Origin: Paramuribaculum sp.
GTDB lineage: Bacteria; Bacteroidota; Bacteroidia; Bacteroidales; Muribaculaceae
NCBI GenBank assembly: GCA_029051835.1
Contig: JAIDKJ010000468.1
Coordinates: 1 to 6,676, forward strand
Direction of reading: 5' to 3'
Length of the DNA: 6,676 nucleotides
The notes under the pieces are model-generated. The model was not told the DNA's origin and made no database searches. It saw nothing but the letters and a program-made list of their open reading frames with translations. Below, piece by piece: positions 1 through 4,574 of this stretch (position 1 is its first letter; every line of letters starts with the position of its first letter). Position numbers and translations under genes: made by a program.

Positions 1-527
1 ACATAAATCCCCACGCATGGAGAGATGCCACCGGAGCCGTCATGCAGGAGGGATTCATCTTTTCCGACACCATAGCCGGCAACATAGCCGTGGGCGCAGA
101 GCGTCCCGACGCCGAGCGGCTGCGTAATGCCGCCGCCACGGCCTGCATCGACTCCTTTGTCGACTCTCTGCCGCTCGGATTCGACACCCGGATAGGCATG
201 GAGGGATGCGGCGTCAGCCAGGGGCAGAAACAGCGCATACTCATAGCCCGCACCGTCTACAAAAATCCCCGTTACATATTTTTGGACGAAGCCACCAACG
301 CCCTCGACGCCAACAACGAGCGCCACATCATGGCCAATCTCGGCGACTTCTGCCGGGGCAAGACGGTGGTGATCGTGGCCCACCGCCTCAGCACCGTGCG
401 CGATGCCGACAACATCATAGTGCTCGACCACGGGCGAATAGCCGAACAGGGGAGCCACAGCAGCCTCGTGGAGCGGCGCGGGCTCTACTACAACCTTATC
501 AGAAACCAGCTTGAACTCGGCAACTGA
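1..527 (+). CDS. Peptidase-type (bacteriocin/peptide) ABC exporter, C-terminal part of the ATPase domain (5' partial)
   Basis: This is the end of an ABC exporter that would use ATP to push a peptide or protein across the inner membrane. The reading frame is open from base 3, so the gene starts outside the window and the ATG at 42 is internal. Visible ATPase landmarks, in order, are the Q-loop (VMQEG, about 39-53), a non-canonical signature VSQGQKQR (213-236) in place of LSGGQ, Walker B YIFLDE with the catalytic Glu (273-290), the D-loop ALDA, and the switch His in VAHRLSTV (about 375-398). Walker A, the membrane domain and any N-terminal C39 peptidase domain lie outside. The wording (SDTIAGNIAVG, SLPLGFDTRIGMEG, NLIRNQLELGN) closely matches the Bacteroidetes 'peptidase domain-containing ABC transporter' family from memory. 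These normally precede an HlyD-type fusion protein, and here a short HlyD-like stub follows with a 1-base overlap. The C39 peptidase is inferred, not seen. Confidence 0.93.
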   Translation, partial: INPHAWRDATGAVMQEGFIFSDTIAGNIAVGAERPDAERLRNAAATACIDSFVDSLPLGFDTRIGMEGCGVSQGQKQRILIARTVYKNPRYIFLDEATNALDANNERHIMANLGDFCRGKTVVIVAHRLSTVRDADNIIVLDHGRIAEQGSHSSLVERRGLYYNLIRNQLELGN

Positions 528-733
528 TGGACCGACAACACAACGAAAACAGAAACATCCACCCCTCGGCCGACCACTGCGACGAGGTGAGAAAGGTGCT
601 CGACCGGCTGCCTTCGGGCGTAATATGGTGGTCGGTAGCACTGTTCGCGGCCATAACGGCCGGCATAGCGGCGCTGCTGCTGTTCACCGACGCGTCCTCG
701 GTGGTCAGGACACTGATCCCCTCGGCCTCCTGA
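527..733 (+). CDS. Small single-pass membrane protein resembling the N-terminal anchor of an HlyD-family fusion protein
   Basis: The 68-residue protein starts at an ATG sharing one base with the exporter's TGA stop (TGATG), so the two are probably translationally coupled. Residues 1-31 are polar and end in DEVRKVLDRLPSG. A hydrophobic span of about 22 residues follows (VIWWSVALFAAITAGIAALL, roughly 32-53), then a short tail to TLIPSAS. The pattern of charged helix, 'R-x-P-S', tryptophans and a single membrane span is what begins HlyD-type proteins encoded next to this kind of exporter in Bacteroidetes. Those proteins then continue for about 350 more residues of lipoyl/barrel-sandwich and coiled-coil regions. 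None of that is visible here, and the 130 bases downstream encode no recognisable continuation in any frame. It may be a degraded fusion protein or a free-standing small partner. The ORF is well supported by overlap and composition; the HlyD relation is inference. Confidence 0.65.
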   Translation: MDRQHNENRNIHPSADHCDEVRKVLDRLPSGVIWWSVALFAAITAGIAALLLFTDASSVVRTLIPSAS

Positions 734-822
734 CCACCGCGCCGGCCCGGTAAAGCTATAGATACAGCAGACCCTGCGCCACAGGTAAAACCTTTGACAC
801 AGGGCCTTGCGTTATCGTATCA

Positions 823-848
823 TGTCCGGCGGCTCAGGCCTCCGGACA
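823..848. terminator. Hairpin in the convergent junction, possible bidirectional terminator
   Basis: TGTCCGG (823-829) pairs perfectly with CCGGACA (842-848). After one mismatch (830/841) the stem continues with GGC/GCC (831-833 with 838-840), closing on a TCAG loop. It lies 14 bases beyond the stop of the FKBP lipoprotein gene (- strand) and 89 bases beyond the stop of the small membrane protein (+ strand). No T-run follows on either strand, so it is not a classical intrinsic terminator. It may act as a 3'-end stabilising or pausing structure for one or both transcripts. Confidence 0.4.
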
Positions 849-862
849 CGGTGCCGGAGCGA

Positions 863-1759
863 TCAGTTGACCTCGAGCATCTCCACCTCGAACACGAGAG
901 TGGATCCTGCAGGTATGCTGCCGGCCTCATTGTTGCCGTAGCCGAGCGAAGCGGGGATGTAGAGCACATATTTCGAGCCCTTGTTCATCATCTTCAGACC
1001 CTCGGCAAAGCCGGGTATCACCTGAGTGACGGGGAAATCGGCAGGCTCGCCGCGATCAACGGAGCTGTCAAACACAGTGCCGTCGATAAGCTTGCCGGTG
1101 TAGTGCACCTTTACAGTGCTGTCGTCCTTTGGCATCGGACCTTCGCCCTGCTTCACCACCTTGTAGGCGAGTCCCGACTCGGTAGTCTTGATCGAAGCGT
1201 CGGCGGCTATCTGCTCCTGTATGTAGGCGGCGCCTTTGGCCTCGTTCTCCTTGGCGGTGCCGGCTGCAGCCTCACGCTTGGCGGCCTCGGCGGCCATCTG
1301 ACGCTCGCGCAGCATTTCCTGTGCGCGGTTCATGAGCATCTGGAACTGGCCAACCTCCATCTGCATGGTTGTGGAGTTGATGGTGTCGGTCTTGAAAGCC
1401 TTGGCAAACTCGGCATAGACTGTTGCGCGGTCGATATCGATCGAGTCAGTAGCCAGATAGTTGATATGCTGCGCCATGTTCATGCCCATATATATGCCCT
1501 GCAGATAGTCGGCATCGGCGGTGTCGGTCATGATCATCTGCTTGAAGCCACGCAGGAATGCGTCGCGGTCAAACTTCTTCTTCTGGTCGGCCGACATGGA
1601 GTTCTTGAAGTGTTCGGCCACCATAAGACCCTGCGAACGACCCATGTAGTAGGCCAGCGAATCGCTGAATGTTTCGGGAGCGGCGCTCGATGACTTTCCG
1701 CAGCCTGTAGCGCCGATCATCATTGCGGCCACGCCGCAAGCGATAATAATCTTTTTCAT
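863..1759 (-). CDS. FKBP-type peptidyl-prolyl cis-trans isomerase, lipoprotein
   Basis: This 298-residue enzyme catalyses cis-trans isomerisation of X-Pro bonds and probably acts as a folding helper on the periplasmic side of a membrane. Residues 1-19 are a lipoprotein signal ending ATG-C, with Cys20 as the expected lipidated residue. The following GKSSSA lacks the acidic cluster of Bacteroidetes surface-export signals, so a periplasm-facing anchor is more likely. Residues about 32-180 form the helical FKBP N-terminal (dimerisation) region, rich in Ala, Glu, Lys and Met. The FKBP domain spans about 192-298. FKBP12-type pocket positions are present as Tyr220 (VHYTG), Phe230-Asp231 (TVFDSS), Phe242, Val247-Ile248 (QVIPGF), Tyr274 (LGYG) and Phe290; the pocket-floor Trp is Phe251. 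It is the last gene of a three-FKBP operon. A 34-base gap separates it from the upstream gene, bridged by a 13-codon mini-ORF. The ATG with the signal peptide right after it fixes the start. Confidence 0.95.
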   Translation of the reverse strand: MKKIIIACGVAAMMIGATGCGKSSSAAPETFSDSLAYYMGRSQGLMVAEHFKNSMSADQKKKFDRDAFLRGFKQMIMTDTADADYLQGIYMGMNMAQHINYLATDSIDIDRATVYAEFAKAFKTDTINSTTMQMEVGQFQMLMNRAQEMLRERQMAAEAAKREAAAGTAKENEAKGAAYIQEQIAADASIKTTESGLAYKVVKQGEGPMPKDDSTVKVHYTGKLIDGTVFDSSVDRGEPADFPVTQVIPGFAEGLKMMNKGSKYVLYIPASLGYGNNEAGSIPAGSTLVFEVEMLEVN

Positions 1760-1797
1760 AAAAAGTGGTTGAGTGTATAGATTTGGTGATTTTTCAT
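1756..1797 (-). CDS. Possible 13-codon coupling mini-ORF between two FKBP genes
   Basis: On the - strand an ATG at 1797-1795 overlaps the TGA stop of the preceding FKBP gene as ATGA. It reads MKNHQIYTLNHFL and ends in a TGA at 1758-1756 that overlaps the next FKBP start, again as ATGA. The mini-ORF therefore exactly fills the only gap in the operon and would let ribosomes pass from gene two to gene three by termination-reinitiation. Nothing suggests the peptide itself has a function. A chance ORF of this length is common; the overlap at both ends is what makes it notable. Confidence 0.28.
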   Translation of the reverse strand: MKNHQIYTLNHFL

Positions 1798-2609
1798 TTT
1801 TTGTGTATCACGTCCACGAGCGTCACCTCGAAGATGATCACCGCTCCGGGCTGTATCACGTCGCCCACGCCGTCCGATCCGTAGGCGAGCGCCGGGGGTA
1901 TGAAGAGGCGGTAGGTGCCACCTTTGCGCATCTTCTTGAGTCCCTCGGCCATACCGTCGACCACTCCGTCGAGCGGCAGCTCGATCGGCGTGTCGGCTCC
2001 GGTGGAGTCAAACTCGCGTCCGTCGGTGAAAGTGCCCGTATAGCTCACCAGAGCCGTGTCGTAGTGCCCGGGGCTTTCACCCGTACCCGGCTGCACTATC
2101 TCGAACAGCAGCCCCGACGGCGTACGCTCCACTCCGCTGCGCGAGGCCACCTCGTCGAGAAAAGCCTGCTGCTCCTCGGCCGAGGGCGCCTGCGGACGCA
2201 CCTCCACGTCGATCAGCGAAGTGATGTAGGCCTCGGCGTCGAGCGGCGCCATCATAGGCTTGCCGCCGGCAAAGATGCGGGCCAGAGCCGTGGTGAGATT
2301 GCGCGAGTCGACGTTGAGGCCGAGTCCGCGGAGAGTGCGCAGGCGCGCTGCCAGCTGCACTCCCTCGTAATAGCCCTGCACGTAGGTTTCGTTGATACTG
2401 TCGCGCAATCCCTTTCGGAATCCGTCGGTATAGTCGCGGAGCCGCTCGCTGTCATCGGCCATTCCGGGCGACGACAGCGGAGTCAGATAGTGGCTCCACA
2501 TCGAGGCGAAAGCCTCCGCCACCGTATCGACACGCTCCTGGGCCGAAGCAGCCACGATGGCCGACAGCGCCACGAGGAGAGTAGTCACATAGCGCCGCAA
2601 GGCATTCAT
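1794..2609 (-). CDS. Divergent exported FKBP-type peptidyl-prolyl isomerase
   Basis: This is a 271-residue FKBP protein with a Sec signal peptide: RR near the N-terminus, hydrophobic core about 8-20, and likely cleavage after ASA (residue 23) before QE. No lipobox is seen, so the product should be soluble in the periplasm or beyond. Residues about 30-150 are the helical FKBP N-terminal region, and the catalytic fold runs from about 165 to 268. Pocket residues Tyr190 (VSYTG), Phe200-Asp201 (REFDST), Tyr243 (LAYG) and Phe260 are kept. The usual Phe before the QVIPGW motif is Leu211, and that motif is replaced by GVVDGM (Val216-Val217, Met220). Binding or activity may therefore be altered; a mainly chaperone role is possible. 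The gene begins inside the stop codon of the upstream cytoplasmic FKBP gene (ATGA, 2606-2609). FKBP assignment is firm; catalytic competence is not. Confidence 0.93.
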   Translation of the reverse strand: MNALRRYVTTLLVALSAIVAASAQERVDTVAEAFASMWSHYLTPLSSPGMADDSERLRDYTDGFRKGLRDSINETYVQGYYEGVQLAARLRTLRGLGLNVDSRNLTTALARIFAGGKPMMAPLDAEAYITSLIDVEVRPQAPSAEEQQAFLDEVASRSGVERTPSGLLFEIVQPGTGESPGHYDTALVSYTGTFTDGREFDSTGADTPIELPLDGVVDGMAEGLKKMRKGGTYRLFIPPALAYGSDGVGDVIQPGAVIIFEVTLVDVIHKK

Positions 2610-3232
2610 TTGCCTTCGACCTTGATGAGTTCCACGTCGAATATCAGAGTGGAGTCGGGACCGATCACCGGACCGGCTCCGTTAGGACCGTAGGCGAGCT
2701 GCGAGGGGATGAACAGGCGCCACTTCGAGCCGGCCTTCATCATCTGCAGAGCCTCGACCCATCCGGGTATCACCTGGCTCACGCCGAAGGTGGCGGGAGC
2801 GCCACGCTCCACCGAGCTGTCGAACACCGTGCCGTCGATAAGCTTGCCTGTATAGTGCACCGTCACGGAGTCCTGCGCCGAAGGTGTCGGGCCGTCGCCC
2901 TCCTCTATCACCTCATACTGCAGGCCCGATGCCGTCACCTTCACCTCAGGGCGCTTGGCGTTCTCGGCCAGGAAAGCCTCACCGGCCTGACGGTTGATCT
3001 TGCCCTTTTCGGCAGCCTCGGCCTGCTGACGCTCCTCCATTGCGGTGAAGTAGCGGCGTATCTCCTCTTTGGCTTCATCGTAGCTCATACGGGGCGTAGC
3101 GCCCGAATATACAGCCGCAACGCCATCGGCGAAGTCCTTGAAATCGATCTTCTCGATGCCGCTGCTGCGGAAATTGTTGCCCATGCTCAGACCGAGAGCA
3201 TAGCTGATACGGTCAAATTCTTTGTTTTCCAT
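2606..3232 (-). CDS. Cytoplasmic FKBP-type peptidyl-prolyl cis-trans isomerase (FklB/Mip-like)
   Basis: This first gene of the operon encodes a 208-residue prolyl isomerase, close in size to E. coli FklB (FKBP22, about 206 residues). It starts MENKEFDRIS without any signal peptide, which suggests the cytoplasm. Residues 5-95 match the FKBP N-terminal dimerisation domain (SYALGLSMGNNF, then DFADGV, then an Ala/Glu/Lys-rich helix). The catalytic domain covers about 99-206 with a complete classical pocket: Tyr127 (VHYTG), Phe137-Asp138, Phe149, Val154-Ile155, Trp158 (QVIPGW), Tyr181 (LAYG) and Phe198. Its HYTGKLIDGTVFDSS stretch is shared with the lipoprotein paralogue, including 20 identical bases (2829-2848 and 1078-1097), pointing to duplication or gene conversion. 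Its stop overlaps the next start by 4 bases. A TACCTTTG -7 element lies about 50 bases upstream. Confidence 0.95.
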   Translation of the reverse strand: MENKEFDRISYALGLSMGNNFRSSGIEKIDFKDFADGVAAVYSGATPRMSYDEAKEEIRRYFTAMEERQQAEAAEKGKINRQAGEAFLAENAKRPEVKVTASGLQYEVIEEGDGPTPSAQDSVTVHYTGKLIDGTVFDSSVERGAPATFGVSQVIPGWVEALQMMKAGSKWRLFIPSQLAYGPNGAGPVIGPDSTLIFDVELIKVEGK

Positions 3233-3281
3233 CTTGATGGTTCTTTATTGTTGTTTTCTATTATTCGGAGTTTTGGCCGCA

Positions 3282-3289
3282 CAAAGGTA
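3282..3289 (-). promoter_or_regulatory. Bacteroidetes-type -7 promoter element for the FKBP operon
   Basis: On the - strand this reads TACCTTTG, a perfect match to the Bacteroidetes primary sigma -7 consensus TAnnTTTG. Transcription would start a few bases downstream, giving a leader of roughly 40-45 nt before the ATG at 3232. No TTTG is seen at the usual -33 spacing; the nearest one (3326-3323) is too far upstream. The rest of 3233-3421 holds no gene that I can see. Confidence 0.55.
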
Positions 3290-3417
3290 GGGTAAAATCC
3301 GCTGACCATGACTATAATTTAACAAAAAAATCTTAATGCCGCGGCCACATCCTTAAAGAGATAACAACTCCCCCTACGCCATAGTTTAATCCCGGCGGCC
3401 ACATAAACCGCCCCCGG

Positions 3418-3442
3418 CCGCTCATTCGCCGCTCACCTCCAC
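3418..3442. repeat. 25-bp perfect direct repeat, left copy (covers the 3' end of the DUF3990 gene)
   Basis: This 25-base stretch recurs identically at 4455-4479, 1037 bases away. Here it encodes the last six residues and stop of the DUF3990 protein (VEVSGE, TGA). A further 7-base match (ACTGCCT) sits just to the right of both copies, displaced by a few bases in the right-hand one. The two copies bracket the whole two-gene module. Confidence 0.85.
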
Positions 3443-3910
3443 TGCCTCCATGAATTTCAACAATGTAGCAGCTTCGGCCGTGTGAAACGACAGCTGATCG
3501 AACAGCCTGTGGGTACGAAGCATCTCTATGGCAGCCTCAGCCGTCACGACACCCTGCTCGTACAGCCTTATCGTGGCATACAGCTGATCGTTGGCCACCG
3601 GACCCATTATAAGGGCATAACGGTCATCTTCCACTCCCCGACGGTTGCTGACCACAAAGTCAAGCCACTCCTTCGTGGCTCCCTCGAATCGCATGACTGA
3701 CAGACCACTGTCAAGCATATCGTCGGGAACCTCATATACCGAAACCACAGCCTTTGCGCTCTGTTCACGGCTCATTTTAAGCAGCGCCCACTTTCTTGCC
3801 TGCTCAAAACTGGTGGTCGTGTAAAATCCCTTGCCGAAATCAGTGGCCTTGCGTCCCTTCTGAACGTTGGGACGGCGGACGGCTACCGTCGAACCGTGAT
3901 ACAGTTTCAT
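3422..3910 (-). CDS. DUF3990 family protein, predicted ADP-ribosyltransferase-like
   Basis: This 162-residue protein matches the DUF3990 pattern: an opening LYHGS (His5), then DFGKGFYTTT (24-33, with Tyr30) followed by QARKWA, a central EWLDFVVSNR (81-90), GPVANDQLY (103-111), and near the C-terminus LFDQLSFHT with LLKF. From memory DUF3990 is placed in the ADP-ribosyltransferase superfamily. His5 and Tyr30 would be the first two residues of an H-Y-E-type NAD-binding triad. The third residue is not obvious and may be a polar residue in or near VANDQLY. No signal peptide or membrane span is present, so it should act in the cytoplasm. Its ATG overlaps the upstream gene's stop (ATGA, 3907-3910), so both are made together. 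The pairing suggests a toxin whose partner is translated first, but no target or toxicity can be read from sequence. Family call strong, function inferred. Confidence 0.85.
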   Translation of the reverse strand: MKLYHGSTVAVRRPNVQKGRKATDFGKGFYTTTSFEQARKWALLKMSREQSAKAVVSVYEVPDDMLDSGLSVMRFEGATKEWLDFVVSNRRGVEDDRYALIMGPVANDQLYATIRLYEQGVVTAEAAIEMLRTHRLFDQLSFHTAEAATLLKFMEAVEVSGE

Positions 3911-4356
3911 TTTTTCCTTTTGATGTAAGTCGTTATAGTATCCAGTATATAGTCAGCGTCCTGCGTGTGGAGCATCTCGTAATTATCGCCCAGAAATTCG
4001 AAAACTCCATGAAGCGAAAAAACCAGCAGCACTTCTTCGGCGCTTATATCTTTGGCCTCCCGGTAGTTTTCAGCGCAGAACATCTGGAACAACAGCACCT
4101 TCGGATTCTCATTCTGACTCCTCTTTGACGCAGTTTTTTCCTTCTCCAGATCCTCGTACAATGACACCGTGCTCTGATACCATAGCTTGGTCTTCTCGTC
4201 AAGCAATGACCGGTATAAACTGGAAGAATATATGTAGAACAACGCATCCTCCAGCGGCAACGCCTTGCGTTTCATCACCATGCCGACAAGCTCCCTCATG
4301 ACGAAAGGAAGCATCGCCTGCCCAAGCGCACCCTTATGTATCGGATCATTATTCAT
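3907..4356 (-). CDS. Two-domain DUF3791-like partner protein of the DUF3990 gene
   Basis: This is a 149-residue protein without signal or membrane segments. The C-terminal half (about 86-148) carries the DUF3791 hallmarks: VLLFQMFCAENY, then EEVLLVFSLHGVFEFL, then NYEMLHTQDADYILDTITTYI, with the LHTQ motif at 129-132. The N-terminal half (about 16-73) resembles a second small domain found in genes beside DUF3990: LPLEDALFYIYSSSLYRSL followed by TKLWYQS and YEDLEKE. A charged Lys/Ser/Asn-rich linker (74-85) joins them. In other genomes I recall these as separate proteins of about 70-80 residues, so this looks like a natural fusion. It is read first and overlaps the DUF3990 gene by 4 bases, an order typical of an antitoxin or immunity partner. 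That role is inferred; the DUF3791 similarity is seen in the motif. The coding region looks more AT-rich than its neighbours. Confidence 0.8.
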   Translation of the reverse strand: MNNDPIHKGALGQAMLPFVMRELVGMVMKRKALPLEDALFYIYSSSLYRSLLDEKTKLWYQSTVSLYEDLEKEKTASKRSQNENPKVLLFQMFCAENYREAKDISAEEVLLVFSLHGVFEFLGDNYEMLHTQDADYILDTITTYIKRKK

Positions 4357-4382
4357 CTATATCCATTTACTGACTCTATATA

Positions 4383-4414
4383 ACGTCGCGTGTACTAATT
4401 TTGACGTCGTGTGT
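4383..4414. repeat. 21-bp-spaced direct repeat near the module's predicted transcription start
   Basis: ACGTCGCGTGT (4383-4393) and ACGTCGTGTGT (4404-4414) match at 10 of 11 bases. Their starts are exactly 21 bases apart, two turns of B-DNA. They sit just downstream of the TATATTTG -7 element, over the expected start site and leader, where a repressor dimer pair could block transcription. An operator role is inference. Confidence 0.5.
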
Positions 4415-4415
4415 G

Positions 4416-4423
4416 CAAATATA
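4416..4423 (-). promoter_or_regulatory. Bacteroidetes-type -7 element for the DUF3791/DUF3990 pair
   Basis: The - strand reads TATATTTG, matching TAnnTTTG, about 60 bases before the ATG at 4356. A TTTG lies upstream (4441-4438), but only 14 bases separate it from the -7 element, shorter than the usual spacing near 20, so it may not be a working -33 box. Confidence 0.5.
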
Positions 4424-4437
4424 AGGATTTTTCCTTA
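4422..4437. repeat. Inverted repeat inside the module's promoter
   Basis: TAAGGA (4422-4427) and TCCTTA (4432-4437) are perfect inverted copies around a TTTT centre. The repeat overlaps the upstream edge of the -7 element and fills the spacer toward the TTTG, a common operator position. On DNA it would suit a dimeric repressor. Low GC makes it a weak RNA hairpin. Confidence 0.5.
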
Positions 4438-4454
4438 CAAAACACCCACTGCCA

Positions 4455-4479
4455 CCGCTCATTCGCCGCTCACCTCCAC
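4455..4479. repeat. 25-bp perfect direct repeat, right copy (intergenic)
   Basis: Identical to 3418-3442, but here it lies between the module's promoter and the BspA-like gene's 3' end. Read on the - strand it would still spell VEVSGE-stop, and the frame upstream is open (QAVV before it). It could be the fossil 3' end of an older DUF3990 copy or a duplicated junction from insertion of the module. Confidence 0.85.
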
Positions 4480-4487
4480 AACGACTG

Positions 4488-4535
4488 CCTGTAACGACAG
4501 GCGGCGCGTCAGCCACTGATGGCCGGCGCGCCGCC
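4488..4535. terminator. GC-rich hairpins downstream of the BspA-like gene
   Basis: GGCGGCGCG (4500-4508) pairs perfectly with CGCGCCGCC (4527-4535) across an 18-base loop. A second, slightly overlapping hairpin is CCTGT (4488-4492) with ACAGG (4497-4501) around AACG. Both lie 40-90 bases after the BspA-like stop on the - strand. There is no T-run, so any terminating role is uncertain. Confidence 0.35.
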
Positions 4536-4548
4536 CGGAGCTATGCCC

Positions 4549-4562
4549 GTCCGCAAGCGGAC
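4549..4562 (-). terminator. Compact hairpin just after the BspA-like stop codon
   Basis: On the - strand GTCCG-CTTG-CGGAC forms a 5-bp GC-rich stem with a tetraloop, 12 bases after the stop at 4575-4577. It lacks a T-run, so it may be a weak terminator or a 3'-end protector of the transcript. Confidence 0.35.
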
Positions 4563-4574
4563 AGATCGTTCAGA

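Noticed and set aside
511..753. 80-codon + strand ORF overlapping the exporter end and the small membrane protein
   Set aside because: Out of frame with both better-supported ORFs, Arg/Pro-rich, no membrane span or motif; the 527 start with TGATG overlap is preferred.
794..1693. Long + strand ORF (299 codons) opposite the lipoprotein FKBP gene
   Set aside because: The - strand frame encodes a full FKBP protein with signal peptide and pocket residues. The + strand product is His/Leu/Val-rich with no recognisable motif, an antisense shadow of GC-rich codon use.
1773..2693. Long + strand ORF (306 codons) opposite the middle FKBP gene
   Set aside because: It runs antisense across two FKBP genes and their junction, is rich in Arg/His/Ser, and shows no domain; it is a shadow frame.
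3324..3345. GCCGCGGC palindrome followed by seven T on the - strand as a terminator for the DUF3990 gene
   Set aside because: The palindrome leaves no room for a loop and the T-run is separated from it by seven bases, so a stable terminator hairpin is not supported.
4265..4519. + strand ORF of 84 codons over the module promoter
   Set aside because: It runs antisense over the start of the 149-residue gene and through AT-rich promoter sequence; no motif or promoter of its own is seen.
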